Assembly (NCBI GenBank): GCA_003508565.1
Contig: DNUI01000146.1
Location: 1-11,145, forward strand
DNA length: 11,145 bases
Origin: Syntrophaceae bacterium
GTDB taxonomy: Bacteria > Desulfobacterota > Syntrophia > Syntrophales > UBA2185
Reading direction: 5' to 3'
Position numbers and translations under genes: made by a program. Shown piece after piece: positions 1 to 6,800 of the stretch; position 1 is the stretch's first letter, and every line of letters starts with the position of its first letter. A model generated the notes under the pieces. It did no database searches, was not told the DNA's origin, and was given only the letters and a program-made list of their open reading frames with translations.

Positions 1-33
1 TCATTGCAGAATGGGGATGTTGTCTTGAAATGA
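1..33 (+). CDS. C-terminal tail of an upstream gene (partial)
   Basis: Frame 1 is open from the window edge and reads SLQNGDVVLK before TGA at 31-33. That stop overlaps the ATG at 30 in an ATGA arrangement, which is common between co-translated genes. Only ten residues are visible, so the product cannot be named. The other two frames are also open over this short stretch, so this frame is chosen only because of the 4-base stop/start overlap. Confidence 0.3.
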   Translation, partial: SLQNGDVVLK

Positions 34-844
34 CATATGATGACTTCATCCACCTGTGCCAGCCGGATGCACAAAAATCCTGCGGGGCCTGTTGTGGGCT
101 CTATAATTATACTGACAGTACGAAAGAATCTCTGGTCACGCGACTAAGAGCAAGGACAGATCGGTTCCTCAAAACTGTCACGTGTCCAGATGACTTGCCA
201 GAATTTTCTGAGATGGTAATCATATCGGAAAACCAGACGAAACGTTATGAGGGCATCTATTGTTGTGAGTACTTAGGCTTCATCGATAATGCGGAAAAAA
301 AGTCGGTTGTCTTCTCCATCCGGAGCGGAATGGTGGCGTAGATCTGAGAGACGTATCGTTTTACGGCAAGAATTTGTGTAAAGGACACCTCTGTCCAAGT
401 TATCATTATCTCACGAGAGAAGAGCAGCTCGCGCTCATACATATTACGGACGATTGGTACCTTTATGGCCTCTGTGTAACTGATGTAGATATAGTGAAGT
501 CATATTTTCGCATGATCAGCGAGAAAGTATTTGAAATGCCTTCACCTGCAAGATTCAAGAAGGGCGTACTCAGGGAAGTTGTCCTTCGTTTTCTTTCCTT
601 CAAGATATCCTGGCCCTATCGATCACGTGCCACAAATCGTTTCGGAAAGTATTATTTCGATGGTTCTGAGTACATGATTAATCGTATTGATTATGAGAAA
701 TTTGGTTGCGAGAAATCACAATTCGATAGCATTTTTACAAGCCTTGCCTCAGAATTTAAGAATGTGCAGGAATTATTGGATGGTGAACGTCTGATACAAA
801 GGAGCATTGATGACTTCGTGTACGCATATGCGCGTGTTCGCTAG
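30..844 (+). CDS. YkgJ-like cysteine-cluster protein, reading frame broken by a -1 shift
   Basis: Two ORFs form one gene. The first, from ATG 30, stops at 341 after 103 codons. The second is open to the stop at 842-844. Reading on in the -1 frame from the A-run at 295-301 restores a continuous protein of about 271 aa with well-spaced cysteines: CGACC (residues 18-22), YCCEYLGF (77-84), GCLLHP (93-98) and CKGHLCPSY (117-125). The CxxCC cluster followed by later Cys/His resembles the YkgJ (CxxCxxCC) family, described as a putative Zn- or Fe-binding domain. The exact function is unknown. The C-terminal ~140 residues carry no motif I recognise. The gene precedes hpt by 21 nt. The start overlaps an upstream stop (ATGA), though the frame is open upstream to the window edge. 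The break may be programmed frameshifting, a sequencing error in the homopolymer, or a recent mutation. I see no further stops after the shift, which argues against an old pseudogene. Confidence 0.72.
296..302 (+). other. A AAA AAG slippery heptamer at the frame break
   Basis: In the zero frame the codons are GCG GAA AAA AAG, so bases 296-302 form A AAA AAG in exactly the phase needed for tandem -1 slippage, the same heptamer known from dnaX. A -1 slip gives E-K-K-V-G-C and enters the long downstream frame. A short CTCC/GGAG stem (314-317 with 322-325, 4-nt loop) lies 11 nt downstream. It is weak, and no Shine-Dalgarno-like stimulator is evident just upstream. A missing A in the run would look the same. 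Confidence 0.5.
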
Positions 845-865
845 TGTCAAGTATGAGGGATTCAG

Positions 866-1390
866 GTGGGTGTGACAAAAAAAGAAATTCTTATCACCAA
901 AGCAGCTATCGATAAAAGAGTCTCAGAGTTAGCGGAGGCGATTTCCCGGGATTATGAGGGGAAAGAATTGATTCTGATCGGCGTTCTTAAAGGTGCTTTC
1001 ATATTTATGGCAGACCTTATCCGCCAGCTTCGCCGTCCGTGCAAGATTGACTTTGTCAGGTTGGCAAGCTATGGTACGGGAACTATGAGCTCGGGAAGCA
1101 TCATGATTACAAAAGATATCGAGACACCAATAAAAGGTACGGACGTTCTCATTGTGGAAGACATTGTGGATACGGGCTTGACACTGTCTTTCCTGGTTGA
1201 AAGACTTAAGGAAAGAGATCCACGATCATTAAAAGTGTGCGTCTTCCTGGACAAAAAGGAAAGAAGAAAAGTTCCATTTGAAGCTGATTATATAGGATTC
1301 GATATTCAGGATTGTTTTGTTGTGGGATACGGTCTTGATTTTAATGAAATGTATCGCTACCTGCCTGATGTGTATGAAATTAAAGAGTAG
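866..1390 (+). CDS. hpt: Hypoxanthine phosphoribosyltransferase
   Basis: This purine salvage enzyme converts hypoxanthine (and usually guanine) plus PRPP to IMP/GMP in the cytoplasm. The 174-aa product matches the family's usual length (about 170-185). Visible landmarks are LIGVLKGAF (37-45, the PPi-binding loop region), the flexible-loop segment LASYGTGTMSSG (66-77), and the PRPP-binding signature VLIVEDIVDTG (94-104) with the paired acidic residues. Further on are VFLDKKERR (126-134), containing the base-contacting Lys region, and a conserved C-terminal GYGLDFNEMYRYLP. The start is GTG at 866 with GAGGG at 855-859. A second GTG at 872 is possible. An ATG at 853 is out of frame. The gene sits between the cysteine-cluster gene (21 nt) and the zinc-ribbon gene (18 nt), so co-transcription is likely. 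It faces the pur operon across the convergent gap. Confidence 0.95.
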   Translation: MGVTKKEILITKAAIDKRVSELAEAISRDYEGKELILIGVLKGAFIFMADLIRQLRRPCKIDFVRLASYGTGTMSSGSIMITKDIETPIKGTDVLIVEDIVDTGLTLSFLVERLKERDPRSLKVCVFLDKKERRKVPFEADYIGFDIQDCFVVGYGLDFNEMYRYLPDVYEIKE

Positions 1391-1408
1391 CAGGAGATAG
1401 GAGAAAAC

Positions 1409-2320
1409 ATGATCGTTCAATGTACAAACTGTGGAACGAAATTTAATTTTGACGAGGCCATGATCGAAGGGGATGGTGTATGGGGCCGGTGTAGCCGATG
1501 TCAAAATGTTTTTTTTATGAAAAATCCTGTAAAGGAAGAAGCAACATCGTCGCTCGATGAGAAAAAAGCGGCAGAAGCAGGTCCATCTGCAACCGGCTCA
1601 GCAATGACGAAGGATGTTGAAGACAAACATCTTGATGTGAAGAAACCGGGACCGGATTTTTTTAAAGAGATTGAAAAGGATATAGAAGACATTGATAAGG
1701 ACAAGGCAACCGGTTTCGAAAAGGCAGAAGATGACGAAATACATGATGAAGAAGGCATCGTTGAGGAAGAAATCGAAAGAAAACATGGATTGACGCTGGG
1801 CAGGCAGCTTATCTATTTATTTATCATCCTTTTGATTGGGGGCATTTACTTCCTTTTTTTTACCGAGACAAATGGACAGCTTTTGTTTGAAAAGTTACTC
1901 GGCACAGGTCAAAAAATTGAAGAAGTCGGTCCTTCGCAGGTAGACCTTATAGGTCTCAGACAGAGGCTGATCAATAACCTCATCATCGGAAACATACGAG
2001 TCATTGAGGGAACGGCGATCAATCAGTCGACGCTTCCAATGACGAGGATCAAGGTCAAGGGTGAGATTACTGATGCCTACACTGTAGTTCTCGGAGTACG
2101 AGAATCCTATTGTGGCAATATCCTGACCAATGATGAACTTGTTACCATGACGGAGGAGCAAATTCAGAGAGAACTCTCTAATCCTTTGGGAAGTGATGTA
2201 TCAAACGACCGGATCGAGCCCCAAGGCCAGATTCCTTTTATGATCGTTTTTACACGTGAACCTCCGGTAGTTGTAAAGGCTTTTGTTACACCTGTAGGAG
2301 CGGAACGCCTGCTTCCCTGA
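1409..2320 (+). CDS. Zinc-ribbon (MJ0042-type) single-pass membrane protein, DUF3426-like
   Basis: The 303-aa product begins with a compact zinc ribbon, CTNCGTKF...GRCSRC, with Cys at 5, 8, 28 and 31. This is the MJ0042/zinc_ribbon_5 pattern. A low-complexity, strongly charged Asp/Glu/Lys linker follows (about 42-125). One transmembrane helix spans about 133-152 (LIYLFIILLIGGIYFLFF). The C-terminal ~130 residues resemble the DUF3426 domain often paired with this ribbon: IRVIEGTAINQS at 196-207, then a beta-rich stretch. Predicted topology is N-terminal ribbon and linker inside, with the C-terminal domain in the periplasm. The role is unknown, and no catalytic motif is visible. AGGAG at 1399-1403, 5 nt before ATG, fixes the start. 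Two 8-base T runs (1509-1516, 1854-1861) stay in frame, so homopolymers here are not generally corrupt. It is the last + strand gene before the convergent gap. Confidence 0.82.
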   Translation: MIVQCTNCGTKFNFDEAMIEGDGVWGRCSRCQNVFFMKNPVKEEATSSLDEKKAAEAGPSATGSAMTKDVEDKHLDVKKPGPDFFKEIEKDIEDIDKDKATGFEKAEDDEIHDEEGIVEEEIERKHGLTLGRQLIYLFIILLIGGIYFLFFTETNGQLLFEKLLGTGQKIEEVGPSQVDLIGLRQRLINNLIIGNIRVIEGTAINQSTLPMTRIKVKGEITDAYTVVLGVRESYCGNILTNDELVTMTEEQIQRELSNPLGSDVSNDRIEPQGQIPFMIVFTREPPVVVKAFVTPVGAERLLP

Positions 2321-2341
2321 GCGCCCATACCTCTCGTCAAA

Positions 2342-2362
2342 TGTTTGGTTCATTACCAAACA
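2342..2362 (+). terminator. Weak hairpin after the zinc-ribbon gene
   Basis: TGTTTGGT (2342-2349) pairs perfectly with ACCAAACA (2355-2362) around a TCATT loop, 22 nt after the stop at 2320. The position suits a terminator for the hpt block. The stem is AT-rich, however, and no clean T-run follows on either strand, so this is tentative. Confidence 0.3.
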
Positions 2363-2379
2363 AAGTTGTTACTTCTTCG

Positions 2380-2489
2380 AAATTCAAGGGGTTGAGGATT
2401 CCAGGATTCGAACGAAACGCCAAGAAGCTCCAAGGATATATATATTTAACAGAACTCATAAGAAAATAGACACTTGAATCTTCGAATCC
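2380..2489. repeat. Intergenic inverted element made of 8-bp units (copy A)
   Basis: The left arm consists of consecutive 8-mers: AAATTCAA, GGGGTTGA, GGATTCCA and GGATTCGA (2380-2411). The right arm is TTGAATCT then TCGAATCC (2474-2489), the same unit in opposite orientation. The arms enclose about 62 bp of AT-rich sequence including CTCCAAGG and an ATATATAT run. Arm similarity is about 14 of 20 positions. It lies in the 245-bp convergent gap and shares its design and spacing with the element at 6949-7057. Apart from the hairpin at 2342-2362, I see no gene in this gap. Confidence 0.6.
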
Positions 2490-2565
2490 TTTTTGCAACG
2501 AAATGGGATATGAACCGAAAAGATTATGACATACACTACATTGAATATATTGTGATGTTCTGCCC

Positions 2566-3204
2566 CTATCTGTTTTGAAGTGAGTAAAGAATCAGAGAAC
2601 CGGGGATGACCCCCTCCCTTAAAATGGTTGGCGGAGATGTAGTTATGTCAACAATTGTTGATCCTGATCTCCCGGGAGTCGGTCCACCATCGATGACAGC
2701 ATCAATTCTATCTCCGATGCATGTGATAACCTCTTCGGAAGATGTGCATTCCCTGGCGCCGGAGAGATTGGCGCTGGTCGATGTAATGGGGCGGCGGTAG
2801 GTTTTCGCCAGGGCAGTCGCGACAGGGTGGCTGGAGATACGTATACCGATTTTACCGGTATTTGCTGAAAGTAAAGAGGGGATATTCTCAGAAGCTGAAA
2901 ATAAAAGAGTAAGTGGTCCTGGCCAAAATGTATTCATGAGATGTGAAGCACCTTTTGGAATGTCCCGGACAAGTCCTCTTAAATCATCTATTTCTCCGAT
3001 AATAACCGAGATGGCGGTTTTTATATCCCTTCCTTTAATAAAAAAAATTTTTTCAATTGCTTTTTCGTTGAAGCCGTCAACACCGAGCCCGTAAAAGGTT
3101 TCTGTTGGATACGCAATAACGCCTCCACTTCTGATGATCTGTATGGCTTCTGTAATAGTCGATTGATCGGGATTTTCCGGATCGACTTTCATTACTTCCG
3201 GCAT
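2566..3204 (-). CDS. tsaC: Threonylcarbamoyl-AMP synthase (Sua5/YciO/YrdC family)
   Basis: This enzyme makes threonylcarbamoyl-AMP from Thr, bicarbonate and ATP for t6A37 tRNA modification. The 212-aa product is a single YrdC domain without the extra Sua5 C-terminal domain. Motifs are GGVIAYPTETFYGLG (27-41), KGRD (57-60), WPGPLTL (94-100), IRISSHP (121-127), STSANLSG (142-149) and GSTIVD (181-186). The segment after KGR (DIKTAISVI) departs from the usual PL-containing version. Two starts are possible. ATG 3204 has AGGA about 9 nt upstream and overlaps purE by 13 nt. ATG 3192 (residue 5) forms a TAATG stop/start overlap with purE. Either way translation is coupled to purE. It is the last gene of the pur transcript. 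The activity is assigned by family, and YciO-like paralogs are an alternative. Confidence 0.85.
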   Translation of the reverse strand: MPEVMKVDPENPDQSTITEAIQIIRSGGVIAYPTETFYGLGVDGFNEKAIEKIFFIKGRDIKTAISVIIGEIDDLRGLVRDIPKGASHLMNTFWPGPLTLLFSASENIPSLLSANTGKIGIRISSHPVATALAKTYRRPITSTSANLSGARECTSSEEVITCIGDRIDAVIDGGPTPGRSGSTIVDITTSPPTILREGVIPGSLILYSLQNR

Positions 3205-3701
3205 GTGAGATTTTCCTGTTTCTTTTCAATCTCCTTGGCCATCTCGTGAATAAAGACACGCAATTTTTTTTGAAGGCTGTTATTTTCTACAGCCAAAATA
3301 CGAATTGCAAGCAGCGCCGCGTTTTTTGCCCCCGCCTTGCCGACTGCCATTGTGGCGACAGGAACACCTCCAGGCATTTGTGCTATCGATAATAGTGCGT
3401 CTATCCCGCCGAGTGCTGTTGCATCTATGGGAATACCGATAACCGGGAGGAGCGTCTGGGAAGCGATCACACCAGCGAGATGGGCTGCAGCACCAGCACC
3501 AACAATGACAACTTTTATCCCTCTTTTTGCTGCATCTTTCGCAAAGGAAGTTGTTCGTTCCGGGGAACGATGAGCTGAGGTTAAAAAAACCTCGTAGGGA
3601 ATTCCGAAGTTTTCCAGAACCTTTATCGCCTCACTCATGATGGGAAAGTCGGAATCACTTCCCATGACCACACTTACAAGGGGGCCTGACTTTTCTTTCA
3701 T
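3192..3701 (-). CDS. purE: N5-carboxyaminoimidazole ribonucleotide mutase, class I
   Basis: PurE interconverts N5-CAIR and CAIR in de novo IMP synthesis. The 169-aa product has the usual single-domain length. It carries the GSDSD phosphate-binding loop (14-18), SAHRSPE (42-48) with the catalytic His at 45, GAGAAAHLAGVIA (68-80), and LLSIAQMPGGVPVAT (103-117). These are class I (bacterial) signatures. Class I PurE normally depends on PurK, which is not in this window. A GGGAG ribosome-binding site lies 9 nt or so before ATG 3701. A 105-nt spacer holding a tandem octamer repeat separates it from purH, and its stop overlaps the tsaC start. The C-terminal tail (about 145-169) is Lys/Glu-rich and poorly conserved. 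Confidence 0.96.
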   Translation of the reverse strand: MKEKSGPLVSVVMGSDSDFPIMSEAIKVLENFGIPYEVFLTSAHRSPERTTSFAKDAAKRGIKVVIVGAGAAAHLAGVIASQTLLPVIGIPIDATALGGIDALLSIAQMPGGVPVATMAVGKAGAKNAALLAIRILAVENNSLQKKLRVFIHEMAKEIEKKQENLTCRK

Positions 3702-3768
3702 GTAGTTCTTCTCCCATTTAGAAACATAAAGGATTAACGTACGCGAAGATTGTTTCTATGCAATTCAT

Positions 3769-3808
3769 TTGAATCCTTGATTCCTTTAACCCTTCAATCC
3801 ACGATTCA
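3769..3808. repeat. Tandem degenerate 8-bp repeat between purH and purE (copy B)
   Basis: Five abutting 8-mers can be read: TTGAATCC (3769), TTGATTCC (3777), TTTAACCC (3785), TTCAATCC (3793) and ACGATTCA (3801). They are in one orientation only, matching the right arms of the elements at 2380-2489 and 6949-7057. The purH stop (TGA, 3808-3806) lies inside the last unit, so the repeat abuts the 3' end of the gene. The rest of the 104-bp spacer is AT-rich and holds the purE ribosome-binding site. Confidence 0.6.
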
Positions 3809-5371
3809 ATGCTTAAAGTGCCTGCGTTGTGTAAAAATCATGGCTATGCCATGTTCATCCGCTGCCTTGATCACCTCCTCATCCCTGACAGAACCACCAG
3901 GTTGAATCACGGCGGTGATGCCTGCTTTTGCAGCCATATCAATGCCGTCTCTAAACGGGAAGAACGCATCAGAAGCTAATACGCATCCCTTTGTAGGAAG
4001 ATTGGACTTCATCGTGGCAATTTTCACAGAATCCACACGGCTCATCTGTCCCGCCCCCACACCAACCAACTGGTCTTTTGTAGCATATACAATGGCATTT
4101 GATTTGACATGCTTTACAACTTTCCATGCAAAATTCAAGGCCTGGTATTCCTCTTCCGTAGGCGTTCTTTGTGTTACAATCCTTGCGTTCCTGATATCGA
4201 AATCATCAATGTCCCTGTCCTGAACGAGGAGCCCTCCGACTACCTTCCTGTAATCATAACCGGTGCGAGGGACGCCAGTCCCGGGAATTTCGAGAAGCCT
4301 CAGGTTTTTTTTTGCACTGAATACAGTTTTCGCCTCTTCATCAAAGCACGGGGCAATAATAACTTCGAGAAAAATCTTGGACAATTCCGCTGCGGCTTTT
4401 TTATCTATCGGCCGGTTCACAGCGACAATTCCTCCAAAGGCAGAAACGGGATCCGTCTTCGTGGCTTTCTCATATGCATTTGCGATATCACCTTCCGAGG
4501 TTGCTGCACCGCAGGGATTTGCGTGTTTGACAATGACTGCAGCCGGCAAGTCAAAATCAGATACCATTTGCCACGCTGCATCGCTGTCCATTATATTATT
4601 ATAAGACAACTCCTTACCCTGAAGTTGAAGTGCACCGGAAATGGCAGAACCGGGCTGATCAGTTTCCCGGTAAAAAGCAGCCTGCTGGTGTGGATTCTCG
4701 CCATAACGGAGATCCTGTGCCTTGACAAACTGAACAGTGAACGTATCGGGAAATATTTTTTTTATTCCTTCCTTGTCTATTCTGCCAAGGTAATTAGAAA
4801 TAGCGGCATCATACTTGGCCGTCAATTGAAAGGCCTTTGTGGAGAGAACAAAGTTAGTTCCTTCGGAAACTTTTCCGCCAGATTCTTTCATTTCCCGCAA
4901 AATCAAAAGATAATCATTGGGATCGGTCACAACGCTTACGTACCGATAGTTTTTCGCCGCTGCCCGGAGCATGGCGGGACCGCCGATATCGATGTTTTCG
5001 TAAGCTTCATCGAGAGTACACTCTTGTTTTGCCACCGTATTTTCGAACTGGTAGAGATTAATCACGACCATGTCGATCATATCGATGCGATATTGTGCTG
5101 CTGCATTCATGTGCTTTTCATCATGCCGTAATGCCAGCAAGCCGCCATGGATCTTCGGATGGAGAGTCTTGAGTCGTCCATCCATCATTTCCGGGAAACC
5201 GGTATAATCGGAAACGTCTGTAACGGGGATACCGCTGTCTCTTAGCCGGGATGCGGTTCCCCCCGTCGAAAGGATGTCTACGTTAAAATCTTGGAGTCCT
5301 TTTGCGAAATCAACGATTCCCTTCTTATCAGTAACACTGATCAGGACTCTTTTAATGATATTAAAATTCAT
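3806..5371 (-). CDS. purH: Bifunctional AICAR transformylase / IMP cyclohydrolase
   Basis: PurH catalyses the last two steps to IMP: formylation of AICAR with 10-formyl-THF, then ring closure. The protein from ATG 5371 is 521 aa, typical for the family. The N-terminal MGS-like cyclohydrolase domain shows ILSTGGTASRL (33-43) and SDYTGFPEMMDGRLKTLHP (54-72). The transformylase half has DLRYGENPHQ (220-229), KHANPCG (282-288, the catalytic Lys-His pair), SAFGG, and the final HGIAMIFT...RHFKH. I prefer ATG 5371 because AAGAAGGGTG sits just upstream. A longer frame from GTG 5389 would add MKKGDT. The start lies 39 nt after the purD stop, which suggests co-transcription. A 9-base T run at 4305-4313 (Lys codons on the coding strand) stays in frame. 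A long open frame on the opposite strand (4109-5131) is a shadow of this gene. Confidence 0.97.
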   Translation of the reverse strand: MNFNIIKRVLISVTDKKGIVDFAKGLQDFNVDILSTGGTASRLRDSGIPVTDVSDYTGFPEMMDGRLKTLHPKIHGGLLALRHDEKHMNAAAQYRIDMIDMVVINLYQFENTVAKQECTLDEAYENIDIGGPAMLRAAAKNYRYVSVVTDPNDYLLILREMKESGGKVSEGTNFVLSTKAFQLTAKYDAAISNYLGRIDKEGIKKIFPDTFTVQFVKAQDLRYGENPHQQAAFYRETDQPGSAISGALQLQGKELSYNNIMDSDAAWQMVSDFDLPAAVIVKHANPCGAATSEGDIANAYEKATKTDPVSAFGGIVAVNRPIDKKAAAELSKIFLEVIIAPCFDEEAKTVFSAKKNLRLLEIPGTGVPRTGYDYRKVVGGLLVQDRDIDDFDIRNARIVTQRTPTEEEYQALNFAWKVVKHVKSNAIVYATKDQLVGVGAGQMSRVDSVKIATMKSNLPTKGCVLASDAFFPFRDGIDMAAKAGITAVIQPGGSVRDEEVIKAADEHGIAMIFTQRRHFKH

Positions 5372-5410
5372 TGTATCACCCTTCTTCACGCTTTATATGG
5401 CTGTGCAAAC

Positions 5411-6736
5411 TCAACTTCTGATCTGCAGCATGTGGCGGATCCTTTTTTTGATGAGCGGTTCCGTGCCGATGTCAGGCCTATGGTCTACAGGACCCTTGAT
5501 TGCGGATATCGCGTTTTCCGCTATTCGTTCTGCATCCCTGAGAGTGTCCGCAATGCCAACCACACCTATAGCCCGTGATGTGCTCATGTAGAGACCGTCT
5601 TCTCTTTTGTCAACCGATGCATAATACAGACGTGCGGTACCCACATCACCGACGTCAATCTTAGCCGAAGTCGATTGTGCGTCAGGATGATCCTTGGGGA
5701 GCCCGTATCCCTTCGGGACGGCATACTTACACACGGTTGCTTTTTTTTCAAATTCCATATGCAATGTATCCAGTGTGCCATTGATGATCGCTTTGCAGAC
5801 GTCTACGAAGTCAGTCTTCAAGAGGGGTAAGGTGTTCATTGCCTCCGGATCACCAAAGCGGGCGTTATATTCCAGCAGCTTGATACCGGCTTTCGTAATG
5901 ATGAATCCGCCATACATGACTCCCTTGTAATATTCGCCGGTTTCTTTATAGATTGCCTCTGCCACCTTTTGGGTAATTGCCAGTCCTTCTGTTACGTCAT
6001 GCTGTGTCATAAACGGCAGGGCATGGTCTTCACAGGAATATGAACCCATTCCTCCCGTATTGGGACCCTTATCGTCTACGAATCTCCTTTTGTGGTCCTG
6101 CACAGGAGGGGTTGCGACGACAGTTTTTCCATCACAAAGGCATTGCAGGGAAAATTCTTCACCCTCTAATCTCTCGTCAATGATCACACTTGGATGTTCG
6201 GTTAAAATCTGCTTGCAGTAAAGAAGCGCCTCTTCCTTGGTTTGAAAGTGATCTCCCTGAACCATGACCCCCTTGCCGCCCGTTAGACCGTCAGGTTTTA
6301 CAACAATGCCGTCAAGCTCATCCAGGAATTCTTGAATGCCGTCCATAGATCTGAATATTTTAAATTTTGGGTTTCCGGGAATGTTGTATTTCCTGACCAG
6401 ATCTCTTGTGAAAGATTTTGAAGTCTCAAGACGAGCCAGGTTTTGTGTAGGACCTACCGAGGGTATCCCTATTTCTTTCAGAGCGTCAACTACCCCGTTA
6501 TTCAGAGGGTCCTCAGGCCCAATGATAGCGAAATCGATGCAGAACTCTTTGGCATAGGACTTGACGACAGCCAGGTCATTGAAATTTCCGATAAGGGCTT
6601 TTTCCGAGAGAAATGCTATGCCTGGATTGTTGGCTTTCATAAAAGAAAAAAGTTTGGGCTTATGTCCCGATTGTGCCAACGCCTCGGCAATGGCATGTTC
6701 GCGGGCACCGTTTCCGATTAATAGCACATTACACAT
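5411..6736 (-). CDS. purD: Phosphoribosylamine-glycine ligase (GAR synthetase), archaeal-like type
   Basis: PurD joins 5-phosphoribosylamine and glycine using ATP to give GAR. The 441-aa ATP-grasp protein has the N-terminal GNGAREHAI (8-16), IIGPEDPLNNGVVDAL (71-86), GPTQNLARLETSKSF (95-109), the ATP-binding loop VVKPDGLTGGKGV (145-157), VQDHKRRFVDDKGPNTGGMGSYS (212-234) and the metal-binding EYNARFGDPEAM (289-300). Most bacterial PurD have KASGLAAGKGV in the ATP loop and D-TGPNTGGMGAYSP further on. The GLTGGKGV and DDKGPNTGGMGSYS forms, and LPLLKTDFVDVC, are what I recall from archaeal PurD, so an archaeal-type lineage or transfer is inferred. AAGGAGA 7 nt before ATG 6736 is a strong ribosome-binding site. 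It is the first gene of the operon, with an upstream promoter candidate and leader hairpin. Confidence 0.96.
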   Translation of the reverse strand: MCNVLLIGNGAREHAIAEALAQSGHKPKLFSFMKANNPGIAFLSEKALIGNFNDLAVVKSYAKEFCIDFAIIGPEDPLNNGVVDALKEIGIPSVGPTQNLARLETSKSFTRDLVRKYNIPGNPKFKIFRSMDGIQEFLDELDGIVVKPDGLTGGKGVMVQGDHFQTKEEALLYCKQILTEHPSVIIDERLEGEEFSLQCLCDGKTVVATPPVQDHKRRFVDDKGPNTGGMGSYSCEDHALPFMTQHDVTEGLAITQKVAEAIYKETGEYYKGVMYGGFIITKAGIKLLEYNARFGDPEAMNTLPLLKTDFVDVCKAIINGTLDTLHMEFEKKATVCKYAVPKGYGLPKDHPDAQSTSAKIDVGDVGTARLYYASVDKREDGLYMSTSRAIGVVGIADTLRDAERIAENAISAIKGPVDHRPDIGTEPLIKKRIRHMLQIRS

Positions 6737-6765
6737 AGTCTGTTCTCCTTAGTAGAATGTCTGTG

Positions 6766-6788
6766 AAAAGGCAGTTGTGAAACCTGCC
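6766..6788 (-). terminator. Terminator-like hairpin in the purD leader (possible attenuator)
   Basis: On the minus strand GGCAG (6788-6784), a bulged G, TT, a TCAC loop, AA and CTGCC (6774-6770) make a 7-bp stem with one bulge. It is followed at once by TTTT (6769-6766). It sits about 30 nt upstream of the purD ATG and about 45 nt past the candidate -10. That is where a regulated terminator would act on the pur operon. The U-tract is only four long and no clear antiterminator is visible. Confidence 0.35.
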
Positions 6789-6800
6789 GTAAGTCGGATA

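Noticed and set aside
30..844. Two independent small genes (30-341 and 374-844)
   Set aside because: The tail of the first ORF after the A-run is unlike the family, whereas the -1 frame over 302-373 reads GCLLHP...GGVDLRDVSFYG and runs into the second. One gene with a frame break explains both.
2434..2446. ATATATATAT run as a microsatellite or origin-like element
   Set aside because: It is short, in AT-rich non-coding DNA, with no DnaA-box cluster or other origin gene nearby.
2378..2500. CRISPR array, because of repeated GAATCC/GGATTC words
   Set aside because: Units are 8 bp, degenerate and abutting, with an inverted arrangement. There are no 25-40 bp repeats with regular unique spacers and no cas genes.
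4300..4320. A-run slippery site within purH (coding-strand AAA AAA AAC)
   Set aside because: The frame is intact on both sides and encodes normal PurH sequence, and a shift would only truncate it. No reason to suspect recoding.
4109..5131. Long + strand open frame (340 codons) opposite purH
   Set aside because: It lies wholly inside purH on the other strand. Its translation is Cys/Ile/Arg-rich without recognisable motifs, while purH is motif-perfect. It is a shadow frame.
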